Below, piece by piece: positions 1 to 11,977 of a stretch of 64,000 bases of DNA. The DNA lies in contig KE546977.1 of assembly GCA_000442125.1 (NCBI GenBank), positions 1,178,001 to 1,242,000 of the forward strand, read 5' to 3'. The notes under the pieces are model-generated. The model did no database searches, was not told the origin of the DNA, and saw nothing but the letters and a program-made list of their open reading frames with translations. The position numbers and the translations under genes were made by a program. The DNA is from Opeltia flavorubescens. Its lineage: Eukaryota > Ascomycota > Lecanoromycetes > Teloschistales > Teloschistaceae. Each line of letters starts with the position of its first letter. Position 1 is the stretch's first letter.

Positions 1-2
1 TT

Positions 3-1490
3 TTTGGCGACGAGGAGAAGTTTTCTGAAGACGAACATGTCGGTTCAGAAGATCAAGCTGATGAAAAATCGCTCGATGAAGAGATTCACCAAGCCAAGCC
101 AGGGGACCTTGGACTAGCAGAAGCCATATCTGCCTTAACGACGGATATTGAGCGGCTTGTAGCTCAAGAGTCCGTTGTTGATACTTTGAATCGGAAAGCG
201 GAGCTTACGAATAATGTCGCAGAACTACGCATCCTTGGTAAATCGAAATCGAGTCTGCAGCGAGAGATACGAAGAAAGGAGCTTCAGAGGCAGCAGTACA
301 TGGTGCAAGAAAGCGACAACAGTCTCTATGGTCGAGCTTCGGTCAGCATCAAGTCAATCATGGTGGGTAAAGAAGATGATGGCCAAGAATTTGCGTTATA
401 TGTTATCGAAGTCACACGCAAGACCAACGAGCAAATGTCTGCTGCATCCTGGGCAGTTGCTCGTCGATACAGCGAATTCCATGACCTCCACCAACGACTC
501 CGCAGACAATACCCGGCAATCCGAGAATTAGAGTTTCCTCGTCGCAGGCTCGTCATGAAACTCCAACGAGAATTTCTCCGGAAACGCCGCGTCTCCCTTG
601 AAAACTACCTTCGCGAACTCCTACGTCTCCCTGCGGTCTGCCAAAGCCGCGATCTTCGCGCCTTTCTCTCCCAATCGGCCATCATTTCAAAGCAAGACAC
701 TGGCCGTGACACCGAGCGCCGTGACATCGTCTCCCGCATATATAACTCAGTGACAGACGGCATGGACGAGTTCCTCGGCAATGTTCCGGTCATAGACCAG
801 CTTTCTGTTGCAGGGCAGAACCTCATCTCCGCTGCCACAAATCAGTTCAACGCTATTTCAGCCACTACAAACGGCTCTAGCGATAACAACAATGACGCCA
901 CCCTCCTCCCGAATGTCGACTCTATCCACACTCTTGAAGCCCGCGCTGAACTGGAAGCCTTCGATTCCCCAAGCAGCCAAACGACCAGCTCGTCCTCGGC
1001 TGCGGCACGGGAGCTCGAGCCTTTCGTCAAACCCATCTGCGATCTCTTCCTCGAGACCTTCGAGCTCAATCGCGGTAACAACTGGCTTCGGGGTCGCGCC
1101 GTCGTTGTCGTGTTACATCAGCTCCTCGGCGGTACTGTGGAACGGAAAGTTCGAGATACTTTCCAAAACCTCGTCGCTGAAGATAATGTCCTCAAATACA
1201 TCTCCATGTTGAAGGAAACCATTTGGCCGGCTGGTGGACCCATGCGCAGAGAAGGCGTGGTGCGCACCGAGGCCGAGAAAACGAAGAGCCGCAAGGAAGC
1301 AACCGTGTTATTGGGACTGTTGATCCCGGATGCGGCAGGTAATGTGGTAGGAAGGGGAAACGCGCAGGCCGCGGCGAGGAGGATATCAGTCGCGGTGAAT
1401 AATAAGAGGTTGATGGCGCATTTGGTTTTTACGGTTTTGGATGAGGTGATAGGTATTTTATTTCCGCTGGGAAAGCGGAAGGAGCGATGA
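3..1490 (+). CDS. Mdm1-like sorting nexin (PX + nexin-C), 5' end outside window
   Basis: Partial: the frame is open from base 3, so the start codon lies left of the window; about 495 C-terminal residues are visible. A coiled, charged segment (AELTNNVAELRILGKSKSSL) leads into a PX domain; the basic stretch RRYSEFHDLHQRLRRQYP and the later FPRRR are typical of its phosphoinositide pocket. A nexin_C domain follows near the end (FVKPICDLFLETFEL ... LLGGTVERKVRD ... ISMLKETIWPAGG). This PX then nexin-C order, after an upstream PXA/RGS part that would lie off the window, is that of yeast Mdm1 and animal SNX13/14/25, which tether ER to the vacuole or lysosome and affect lipid storage and organelle inheritance. 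No intron is seen in this part. The function is by family; the domain calls are firm. Confidence 0.85.
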   Translation, partial: FGDEEKFSEDEHVGSEDQADEKSLDEEIHQAKPGDLGLAEAISALTTDIERLVAQESVVDTLNRKAELTNNVAELRILGKSKSSLQREIRRKELQRQQYMVQESDNSLYGRASVSIKSIMVGKEDDGQEFALYVIEVTRKTNEQMSAASWAVARRYSEFHDLHQRLRRQYPAIRELEFPRRRLVMKLQREFLRKRRVSLENYLRELLRLPAVCQSRDLRAFLSQSAIISKQDTGRDTERRDIVSRIYNSVTDGMDEFLGNVPVIDQLSVAGQNLISAATNQFNAISATTNGSSDNNNDATLLPNVDSIHTLEARAELEAFDSPSSQTTSSSSAAARELEPFVKPICDLFLETFELNRGNNWLRGRAVVVVLHQLLGGTVERKVRDTFQNLVAEDNVLKYISMLKETIWPAGGPMRREGVVRTEAEKTKSRKEATVLLGLLIPDAAGNVVGRGNAQAAARRISVAVNNKRLMAHLVFTVLDEVIGILFPLGKRKER

Positions 1491-2271
1491 TGGATTTGGG
1501 GAGAAGAAGAGGGTATAGAAGAATTTCTTATGTGTATATATATAGCAGTCATGTCGACTGTAAGCAGTTGTCGAATAATGAAGAAGAGGTCTAATTGTTG
1601 CCTTCTTCGCAACATCATTATCTGAATTATGATTTAAAATATTGTAGGGTCTCATTCGCCTCAGCCACCAACCGATTGCTACTAATCAGAAGTTTCACAG
1701 TTTGCAAATTTAAAGAGCTTCCGGAACCATACTGACCTCAAATTCTCTGGACAGAAATACCGACATTATCATGAAAATTTCAATTGCAATGCGGAGCCAA
1801 ACGTGACATCGCTCGCCACATCAGCACTACTCAGTATGACCTGCCGAGTCAGAAGTTGGATATGAGATGTTAAGAACATCAAGCCCACCAGAGCGACCTC
1901 ACCGTATTTCGAGGTCTGGACGTGACCTGTCACAGCTGTCAAAGCCATATTGGGGGCGATTTTAACAAGGCGTCAACTAGCTCTTCGCTTGTGGTAGCAT
2001 TCTCGGTTGACCGTTGCATGGCGTCTGGGCATTCGCAAGGCTAACGCTCTGAGAGGTCAGGAGTTTCGGAAAAGATCCGATAACATAAATTCGACGTCTT
2101 GTGTCTCCAGGGTGCTGAGTTACATCGTCGATCAGAATACGAGCATGGCTTGCCAGGCTGCCATCATTATGAATGACAGCACTATAAATTCTGAAGATGG
2201 ACGAAGACCCTCGAGACGACGTTGTTTCTCAAAAGCTCAGTACGATATTTGGATAGGGAGACTTAGCAGCC
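1491..2271. other. Intergenic, no gene seen
   Basis: No frame here has protein-like composition. A TATA-like tataaat lies near 2183, about 90 bp before the start codon of the secreted-protein gene at 2272, and may be its core promoter. Confidence 0.4.
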
Positions 2272-3192
2272 ATGCATCTCCAACTTTCCAGTCTTCCATT
2301 GGCTATCTTCCTGGCCGCACTCGGAACGGCTTCTCCAAATGGAAGGCTTTCCCTTCAGAATAGAGCTGTATGCAACGCGGACAATGTCCTTCGTGCTCTT
2401 CAGGCGCCACAAAATAGTGTTTCGGCCTCACAATTTTGCTACTCTCTCGTCCTTCAAGGCGTTCCTACAACAACCCTCATCACTGCAGGCGTGACTCCAC
2501 CACCAGTGTAAGTCAAAACCGGAACCGTTCCAAGAAACCATAAGCCTGGCTGACTCGCTGCCCTTCAAGGATTGTGACAACGACCTCAACCATTTCCCGC
2601 ACTGTCTACCCCAATGGTTTGACTCTCGAGCAACTTCCCTTCCCAACCTTCGTCAGACAGTATCCCGCCCCTCGAGTCTCAAGCGGATGTTCCTGCCTAC
2701 TCGGCCCGAAACCAACAACCACCAGAACCGCTACCGGGCCCACAGATGTACGAGATTCATCCCCCTTCCCTATCCTTCAGCTCACAAGTCTCCCCCAAAT
2801 ACTAACATTTCCCCTTTCTCCCCCAGACATCAACAGTAATAACAACCACCACATCCACCCTCTCCGGCTACTGCGCAACCGCAATCGAATACCCCGCCGC
2901 CTACGCCTTCGTCCCCTCCTCCTCCAACCAAGTCGTCTCCGCAACCTCCGTCCCCCTCAGCAACGCCTACGACTGCTGCCTAAAATGCCAATCCTACGTC
3001 TTCAACGCTTGTCTCGCGTACTACAATGTCCCCGGCGTGAGCTGTAATCTTCTCGTTGCGAATATCTTTCCAAAGGATAATTGTAAGGTTGTGGCGGGGA
3101 ATGCGGGGGTTAAGGTGGCTACGAGTAGTGTGCCGAATCATTTGGGGGCGAAGGGACCGTGTGCGAATAGTATTGCTGTTACGGCGACGTAG
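2272..3192 (+). CDS. Small secreted cysteine-rich protein
   Basis: Three exons, 2272-2507, 2570-2747 and 2827-3192, joined at gtaagt/aag and gtacga/cag with matching phases; 259 residues. The protein opens with a signal peptide (MHLQLSSLPLAIFLAALGTA, cleavage likely around A20). The middle is Thr-rich (IVTTTSTISRTV, TTTRTATGPT) and likely O-glycosylated. The last exon carries most of the 12 cysteines, with a compact pattern C...DCCLKC...NACLAYY...SCNLL...DNCK that resembles the small PAN/apple-like cysteine modules common in fungal secreted proteins. I do not recognise a named family. It is likely an extracellular or wall-associated protein; an effector role is only a possibility. The C-terminus lacks a hydrophobic GPI tail. 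Confidence 0.75.
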
Positions 3193-5371
3193 AGAGTGGA
3201 GATGGGAGGGAGGGGGGATAGAGGAGAGGGTAGTGGAGGGATAGCGGTGGCGATGCTGAGGGTTGAAGAATGATGGGATTGAAGTTTTGGGAGATCTTTG
3301 CAGAATGTGAGAGAATTGAGAAAACACTCTTGGCTTAAGGGGATAGTGGTTAAGAAGGAAAGCGACTTTGACCACACACATGAACGTGGAAAATGTTGAT
3401 CATGTTCGTCAGATTCACCAATGAGAAATCCCGTCAGTCTACTTTCAAATTTGTCGTAGATTTATTTTCTCGGATTTTTGGACTGATCACTAACGAGATT
3501 TTCAATTACTGCTGCTACTACTGCTATCGACGCCCACGCTCCCACTAACTAGACCGCACAGTTAACGTCCTACTCCCACCCGTGGTGTTTTATTATAATT
3601 CTTTCCTTTTTCTCACTCGTGGGACATCATTAGCCCATACAGTTCGCTACGATATTTTTCCCGTGGCATCTCAGCTTTCGTCGCTACTGCTGGGATGTAT
3701 GTATATTTATGATTCACCCTGATTTACGAAGCAGAGAACAACTTTGGGTGTAAAATAGGAGGTAAGAAACCGAGTACTAAGGAAAGGATGTAATATACAA
3801 TCATAAATATAAAACCAAACCTCGAGATTAATGCAACGCCAATGGAATTTTCTTTGCCTGAAGAAACATGTCTATGTCCTTTATCTGTATTTATAGGAAA
3901 AAAGAATGCTACACTTACTCAACCACTATTGCCCACGCCCTTCCTTTCCTCCATAGACAGCGTGAAAGACATAAGAAACATGATCTCAAAAAAAAAGAAC
4001 GTGATTTCAGGAAAATAAAGGAAGAAGAGTGGTACAATATTACAATACATTCAGTATTCAATGAATAAATCAACGCAAAGCAAAGGAAAATTCGAAAATG
4101 CCGATAAAAGGTGAGTATTAGACAATTAGCGGGGATAGCGTAATCGTTACTGATTTATTGTTCATTATTATGCAGGACAGAGGGATTTGTGCTAATAGAA
4201 TTTAAAGGATGTATTTTCCCGTTATCCACTCTTTTCCGGCCTTCCCATCTTTATTCACTTGGTCTTTTTTTTCCATTGAAGTATAAAAAAAAACGCGGGA
4301 AGCTTGAAGCCGTGGCTTCGGGAAGGGATGGATGGGAATAAAAATATTGTCTGGAATAATTTTTGGGCAAGGAAAGTATGTGTCCAGCCCGAGTAAAGAC
4401 AACTAGTCTGTCTACATGGCTCGTGGCTTTTTCGCTTCTTAGAATCTTGAAAAACTATGGTGGAGCGAGAAGGGTAGAAGTGCATCGGAAAAGCGTCAGA
4501 AAGATACAGGCATGATCACCAGTAGTCAACACAAAAACCGGAATCACACAGCAGGAGCAGCAGAATCCAGAAAACCTTTTCCATTGCCCACTTTCAAATT
4601 AAAAAGTTTTTATCTCATTCCACATACACTACAGAGCCCAGCAGCTCCTTAATCTATGCATCTTGCTAACAGTACTATGAGTTCCTCTGGGCCAAAGTGG
4701 TCAGTGTAGCCGTAGCCAAATGCTCGACCACGCCAGCGAAAACCTCTGACAAGTAATGATGTTTTGGGATCAAGGGTAGGGAGAGGCGAACGACGCCGCT
4801 GCTGCCAAATCGCTACATGGATTGGTCGTCGCAAAAGAAGAAATTAGGCCGCCCTAGCAAATGGCGAGGACATAACAAACTTCTCCATCTCCAAATACCT
4901 GGTTCCTTTGCCCCTGTGTTGGTGGTACGAAAGCTACAAAAGCTCTGGTTGAAGATCCGTCACCATACATGGTAGTGATCTCTGGTGAATGCCGTTCCAC
5001 CGATAGCATATTGCTTCTCTGCATATGGTACCGGATCCTCGTCGAAAAGAATTGGGAAAGAAAAATCTGGAAAATGTCTATTCGGATCGTTGCAACATTG
5101 GTGCCGAACCGGGTGAAATCGAAGATACCTTAAGCTTTTCAAACTCCGTTCGTATATGCTTTTTTCGTCCAGAACGCCGCTACCATACGCTGGTATCGCT
5201 AAAGATGACACAACAAATGGCCAAAGTGTTGTTCCAGACTAGACGAGATGTAGAAAGGTTGTAATAAGGGTGGAAGACTTGAGTGCCGTGTAAGATCTGC
5301 TTTGATCAAAAGCGGAGTCTTGAACATCAATCAGACGGACAAGTTAACAGTCGGATTTTCCTGCACTTTGC
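3193..5371. other. Intergenic, no gene seen
   Basis: 2.2 kb between the tail-to-tail ends of the secreted-protein and LARP genes. It is AT-rich with A/T runs; the short open frames have low-complexity, non-protein-like translations. Presumably it holds the 3' UTRs of both neighbours. Confidence 0.4.
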
Positions 5372-8300
5372 TCATCGTTCCAACTCGGCCTTCAGCGAAG
5401 CGTCAATCATACCATCCAGCTTCTTCCGATTCTTCATGTTGAAAGCGCCATTCCTCCATGCGGCTCTCAGTTTCTCAAACGCTGGCCGCTCTTGTTTGGT
5501 GCTTTCGCTACTGACAAGATTTAGGAAATCTGTAGCAATAGGATCCGAGATGACTTTCTGGCTCAAAATAGACTCATTGTAGTATTGTACCAAATTCTTG
5601 ACGCCGACATTTGAGCCATGTTTGTCAGCATCTTCGAAAGCAGTCTGACGGAACTCCTGATACATCCGTGAGTTGAAATTCCTAATCAGAAAATGCGACC
5701 AGAACTGGTATAGTATGTCCATGTCATAATGACAATTACCGCCAGGCGTCCGCTCTCGCTGTAAAAGGGCGTTGCGTCGGAAGATATTGTACGGCTCATG
5801 AGTGAGGTCTTCCGGCAAAGAATCGATGGGCGCATCCTTGTCTTTGACCCAGAAAACAGGAGGAGACACCACTTGGTTGGATAGCCTTGACGGAGACGCG
5901 ACCGGGAAGGGGCTTCGAGTTCTCTGTTGTTTACGAGTCTCCGCCCTGCGTAACCATCAGTCTTTGCACAATGAACTTGAAAAGGGCGAAAGCTACTTAC
6001 AAGTCTGATGAGCTATCCCCGTTGACGCCTGCAAACTTCTCGCCTTTGTTGAACCTAGCAAGCTCATCGTTGATTGTTCGGCCATCGATAGAGCCATTGG
6101 AAAAAGTACGTGAAGAAGCAGAGTGGAATGGAGGTGATACATGTGCTGGATGATTAAGCGGTTTGCGAACCACTATCATCAAATGATCGACCTGCTCATC
6201 GGTGAATGTGTTCTCCGACAGACAGCGTGTATCTGCCAATGTCTCTTCTGCATTATGCAATATTGAGAGACCGGGGGTAAATCCCGGACTTGTGATTGGG
6301 AGGGTCATTGGGGAAGTCATGCTGCCATTCACATCCCCATTGACAACCATCCTGGACGGAGAAGTTGACAAATCGGGAACAGCGATTGCGTTAGAATGCT
6401 GGTGGTTGTACGTATCTGTGGACGGCGGTGATGCAAGTTGACGATTGTCAAAGCCATATGCAGCGTCATGACTGATCTGTTGCTGGATATACGGCTGTTG
6501 CATTTGGCTTGGACCATCATTCTGGACGGATGGATCGCGGTCTTCCATTGCCAAAATCCATTGCTGCCAACCCTCACGTTTCCGGAGCCGATCGAAACCA
6601 TCTGGGCCAGTTCTGTATTCGATTTGTGGAGATTGTAAACACACGTAGCGGATAAGCTCAAGGTCTTGCGTCAATTGTCGGATGCGGTTGAATTTAGCCA
6701 GCACGGATAAAAAGACAAAGCCTTGCGAGTCCATGTGCTTTCGGAGATACATATCCTTACACAGATTATCGACAGAGAAATAGTACTCCCTGAGTGTGGT
6801 TAATCATGGGTAGATTCGAAAGGGAATTTGTGACTTACATTTGCATGGACACCATGCCAAAAATTGATACATGCTCCATGTAAGGGTTGTAAGGATTGGC
6901 ACTCATTATGCCCTGGTTTCCGGGCTGGAAGCCCCAGGTATTGGCAATATCTGTCTGTAGATGCGGTAGCTGATGGTTCGCATTTGAAGGAGGACTCTGA
7001 GGAAACCTCGCGTTCGTTGTCATATGCGAAGCGGTATAGGACCCGGACCCGGACCGAAAGCTACGCCCGTGTGTCTGAACTGATTGGTAATTTGTACTCG
7101 GTAGCTGCGAAGAATTACGTTCGTGATTTGAGTAAGCCTTGGTTGGCATTGCTGGCGCAGCATATGGCTGCTGGACGATGTGCCCGTTAGGGTGATTGGA
7201 GTGAGCAAATGCATGGCTACTGGAGCCTCGGGAACGGTATCCCCCTCGACCACGATCTGGCCTACCTTCCCCACGCTCCCGTGCAGGCGCCGGATGATGG
7301 AAATCTCGAGCATGGCTGTATGACTTAAATCCGCCATCTCCTCTTCGCTCAGCGCCAGCGGACCTCGGATGCCCATGGGTGTCATTTACTATCCCATTCA
7401 TGTTATTCCGGGTATGGTCTGAGAAGCTTCTCCTTCCGCTCGAATATGATGTTTCGTCAGGGAGATTTGTAGGGTTTCGTTTGTTCCGGGCAAAGTCATC
7501 CTGTGTAGCAGCCGATGCTCTGCGCATCTCACTCACCGGTGCGTTGATCTGATCATCCTTTTGCGACATCGAAACGCTCTCATCCTTACGCTTCTCCGTA
7601 TCTGCCATGTCACCGCCTCTTCGCTGATCACGATTGACCGGTAGCCCGGCGCTTGAAGCTCTCTTAGATCGAGTATTGCTAGATGCATTTCTTGGAGTTG
7701 AATGATCCGCCCTTCCGCGTTCGCTCCCATTGATTTGTGGATCACTGGCGCTTTCGGGACCCTCAGACCTGGACTTGTCTGTACTTGAGGGGCCTCCTCG
7801 AGGACCATTGTCTCTACCTCCACGTGGGGCACGTGCTCCTCTTCGAACAGTCGGTATCGGGGTGCTAAATTGGACTGTCGGTACATATGGTACGGGCATC
7901 CACTTCTCTTTGCCATGAGTCTTGGCCGTACCAGATTTGTCCTTTTCTCCTCTCTCTGCTCGTTCTTGTATCTTCTTCTTCTCTTCATCCTGAGCACTAT
8001 CCGGGGTAGGCCAGGATTGAGCGTCACCAGGAGGTGGAGGCGGAGGCATAGACTCTGCCGTGGGCCTAGCGAGATGCACTGTACGCCCAGCTTTCTGAGA
8101 CCCTGTTTCAGTTGTCTCACTTTTTGTCTTTCCCTCTCCAGATCTGATACTATCCTTCGCTCCGGTAATGGCCGGCTTCTCTTCAAATGGACCGTTCACG
8201 CGCTTTGTTTGCTTCTTGCTCTCCTGTTTCCTTGATTCGGCTCCAATATCGAAAGGCTTTGTAGACCCGTTCGCATTGGAGCCGTTCATGGCTTGATGCG

Positions 8301-8988
8301 AAGGATGGGCATTAGACGGCTTCGATGGCTGTTTTGCAGCTTTTGCATCAATACGCTGCTGCCAGAAATTCACAGCAGGCGGTGGTGCCTCCTTGAGTGC
8401 AGGAGGCGCAGGTGACGCTGGATTTTCTTCATCCCAAGACCCATTCACTCCAGATTCCTTCTCATTCTCAGCCTTCTCATTAGATTTGCTTCCGTTCTGT
8501 GAACCTTGAGAAAGTTTCTCCCAAGTGGAGTCGGAAGAAGCATTTGCATTAGAGAAAAGATCATCGTCTTTCAGCAAAGTAGAAGCTGACGTCACACCAA
8601 ATTCTGGTGAGGACGGGGTGGACACGATGACTTGCGACTGCTCCGATGTTTGAGTTGCTGGTGTGGCTGCCACTGAAGCCGAATTAGCGCCAGAATTTGC
8701 CTGAACAGGTGACTCTGTCTGTCCAATGGCCTTGATGTTATTATTGTGAGACTGTCCCCCTTCACTGGCTGCCCGTTTGGGCGCAGAAGACCCTACCGCA
8801 TCAGTCGAATGCTGCTGCTCCACTGATGAGGTATCTATGGAGCCGGTATCCTGATCTCCTTTCGATGCCTTCTCCGTGGATACGGATGGTGGACCAGAAG
8901 GCGAGCGACCCTTGGCAGCTTGGGCGTAAGAAAAAGCTGGGATCGCGCGAGGAAGCTCGCCGAATGGCTTCTGCGTCGCTGCAGACAT
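5372..8988 (-). CDS. La-related protein, LARP1 type (La motif + DM15 region)
   Basis: Three exons on the minus strand, 8988-6839, 6789-6001 and 5945-5372; introns of 49 and 55 bp start with GTAAGT. 1170 residues. The N-terminal 700 residues are disordered, rich in Ser, Gly, Arg and Pro, and begin with the FSYAQAAKGR motif common in fungal La-domain proteins. The La motif spans about 700-790 and crosses the first intron (EYYFSVDNLCKDMYLRKHMD, then QGFVFLSVLAKFNRIRQL). Near residues 1030-1125 is a DM15-type helical repeat (MDILYQFWSHFLIRNFNSRM, YQEFRQTAFEDADK), the cap-binding module that defines LARP1. LARP1 proteins bind poly(A)-binding protein and mRNA 5' ends and control ribosomal-protein mRNA stability and translation; yeast Slf1/Sro9 are distant relatives. 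Cytoplasmic. No second RRM is seen. Confident in family and exon structure. Confidence 0.9.
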
Positions 8989-10315
8989 GACCCTTGTGCA
9001 AGCGACTAGGACACGCTACCCCACCTAGACCACTCCTCGCGAAATCAGTCCAGGACGTGGCCAAGTTGCTATGATTGACTGATATGACCTTCTTGTATGT
9101 ATGATTCGTCCGCCGTGGGCCCTGAAGGAATCGACAGCTCTTGCCAACAGGGAGATCTATCCAACAATATCAGGTAATATATTCCAATTTTCGAACACCG
9201 GTATGAAGTTGACGAGTTTGTAACTCTAGAGAGGTCTTGATGGATGTATTGTGGCCGACTATCACACCCGACTATTCGAGTGAGGACGATGATGGGCTCT
9301 GTCCCGAACTGGTCTCGTGCTTGCGGAATTAGGAGCTTGACAGCGTGTACCTTGCGCGGAAAGGGCTGTGATAATGGTATAGAACTCCTCACGGTATAGT
9401 CAGAGCAAATAACGATGCCGACTCCCGAAGTGCAAGTGACTAATTGAACTGGAAGCTTTCAGTGTCACTCATGGCAGATTTAGTTCAGGAATTTTTACGC
9501 ACTCAGCAAGAGTCACCTTCAAAGGTTGATAGGATTAAAAGAAGGTTGGTACACACGTGCACCTCGACCCTAGAATAAAACCTGACGAGTAGAGGTGGAG
9601 CCTGCAAACTTCCAAGGCGGCCGCAGGCAGCGGAGGGGTTTGCGTGTCAAAACCCTCCGGCGGATGTACAAGGATAATCAGGTAAGACAGTTGCTTGACT
9701 AGTGGGTGGACTTCGGGGATTCGGGAGGGTGTAGGGGTTGGATGAAGGAATTGAGAGGTAGGGTCTGCAGAATTTTGGATCGTAGGAATTTTGAGTGACC
9801 TACGTAGTGCGTTCTGCGTTTACTCACAATATCCGAGGGGTAGCTTGGTTTGCTACACGAAAATGCCGCTCCACCAAGAAAAATTACATCGTAAGCCACC
9901 ATTTTCATAGCCCACATTGAATTACACCCAAATCGACAGCACCAGTCAAGTTCGGCGAAGCGGATGGTGTCTGTACATAAAATGCTGAAAATGACTCCTC
10001 CAGCTCTATCCACATACTCTAGGTTACTATTTATTCGATCCTCAATGGCAAGCGTCACGCGACTATGCTGGTGATGTATAGCATCCTAGGCAAAGGCATA
10101 TACAGGCACCTTGACAAAGAACAGAAATAGCAGGTATGCGACCGTTGGCGGTCATCTATGGTCATTTCCCATAGTATTTGGCTTCTCAAGCTTTACATAC
10201 AACCTTTTCCTATCCCAATGTTAACTCCGCGCTATGCTTTGCCAATGTCTGGCCTGTCTAGAATAAGGGCAACTCCGTGTCCCATTTCAATGCTCTCATG
10301 ATGGAAGTATAGGAA
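8989..10315. other. Intergenic, no gene seen
   Basis: Upstream of the LARP gene (minus) and downstream of the GPN1 gene (minus). No supported reading frame. A GC-rich inverted repeat lies at 9631-9659 (see findings). Confidence 0.4.
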
Positions 10316-11591
10316 TCAACCCATACTGCTGGCTCGTAGGTAACGGGCAAAGCTGTGATCCTCGTTAGATTGACCCGCTCTTGAATGTCCTTCGTCGGCC
10401 AAAGCTTCTTTGTATCGGCTGGTTAGACCGTTGCTGGCAGATTCTGTGGCGCTTTCATCTTCCTCAGCCGATTTGTCATTGTCCCAATCCGGAGTTTCCA
10501 TCCCATCATCTGATTCCATGTCACTCAGCGTATCAATCATGTCTTTTTTTCGTACTTGCTTGTCTTTCGTGGTGGACGTAGTAACATTCATATCTTTCAT
10601 CATTTTGCCAAGTTCTTTTTCTCTCTTATCCTCTTTCCCCTTACGCCTCTCTTCTTGCCGCCTTAAGAGCTCGGGTCTATAGTCCCGCTCGAACTCTCCA
10701 GCCTTTTCACGGACGGCTTCGAAGAACTCGTTCACTCCATGGCCAGTCATAGAGCTGACGCCAACAACACTGAGATGCCGGTAGAATTCTTCCAGCATGA
10801 GACTCATACTATTCAGCAAGGAGCCCATGTACCCACTGCCTCCACCTAGTCCACCTGCACCACCCTCAACACCTCCGAAACTCCCAGCATCCTCTTCTTC
10901 TTTGAGGGCTTGCTGAAAGGATTCGAAGTCAGTCATCCAGTCTTTCGCAAAGCCAGCATCTTTGACGTCTGTCTTGTTAAATACTAAAATCATGGGAAGT
11001 TTTGTTTTGTACAAGATGCTACATGCATAGAGCATGTTGCTCATGAATGTACTGGTCGAGCTGGTTCTTGGCGTATCAATGATGTACGCAACGACCGTTG
11101 GAAAAGTTGATGCCAGCGAGTCCAACAGTATGCTACCGGACGCACTCCATACGAACACCTCAATCTGTCCAGGGGTGTCTACGATAATGTTTCTGATAGG
11201 TCGAGCATTCGGAGTATCTGGATTTGGTTTAGTGCGTTTTTCTAATATCCCAATGATTTGATCTATCTTCGTTGCAAAGATATTGAGAGATGTGAGGATT
11301 CCACCGTTAGGGCCAAGATTGTATTCCTTCATGACCTCTTTATAATTCAGAGAGTCTCGAATATCAATGTTGCTATCAAATGGCACGTTGAGAACAGCGG
11401 GATCAAGATTAATGACATATGGCGGACTTTTCTTCGTATGTAAGTGTGAATTAATCCTTTGCATGAACGTTGTCTTGCCTGAGCCTTTAGAGCACAGTCA
11501 GTAAAACGCAGACATCATCAAGTCGTACTGATTCAGATTGCTTACCAGCCATGCCGACGCAGACAATGGCAACTGGTGGCGAGTCCTCCAT
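10316..11591 (-). CDS. NPA3: GPN-loop GTPase 1 (Npa3/GPN1, XPA-binding protein 1)
   Basis: Two exons, 11591-11546 and 11484-10316, with a 61-bp intron inside the P-loop; 404 residues. The P-loop reads [13 protein letters not shown] across the splice, the family-defining GPN motif is at about 73-75 (NLGPNGGI), G3 is VDTPGQIE and G4 is NKTD. The tail is Lys/Glu-rich and acidic ([14 protein letters not shown]-like, then [14 protein letters not shown]), as in the family. GPN1 is an essential cytoplasmic GTPase that assembles RNA polymerase II and carries it into the nucleus with GPN3. Its start lies 386 bp from the start of the divergent CWF19-like gene, another nuclear RNA-metabolism gene. A Gly-rich insert ([18 protein letters not shown]) sits between G4 and the C-terminal helix. 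Family assignment is certain. Confidence 0.93.
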
Positions 11592-11977
11592 CTTGCGATG
11601 ATTACAAGGTTCACCAATATACAGAATAAAGGTTATATGCAATCCATGTCCAGATTGCTGTGCTGCTTTGACAAGACGTGATTGAAAGTTCGTTATGAGT
11701 AGGCCTTCGGGTGACAAGGAGAAGTGAATAGAATCTTCTACACAAAGCTGCGCACGTAGCTTAGATAGCCCTTCAGATAGTAAAGTTCAAAGTTTTAGCT
11801 AAGATCTTTGAGGTGATCGAGGTATCTGATGCATTATTTGTACAGCTTGGCAAGCGTCCCTCTTCCCTATTCACTTTGGGATCCAAGAAGCCTTATTGCC
11901 CCCGAAGTTGACCCGCTTGCTTAGTCACCCAAGTCCAGATCTTCCGCAGTGTAGCGAACATAATCTACATTTTTACG
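11592..11977. promoter_or_regulatory. Shared divergent promoter, GPN1 / CWF19-like
   Basis: 386 bp between two start codons pointing away from each other. It must hold both promoters and 5' UTRs. No specific element is claimed. Confidence 0.5.
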
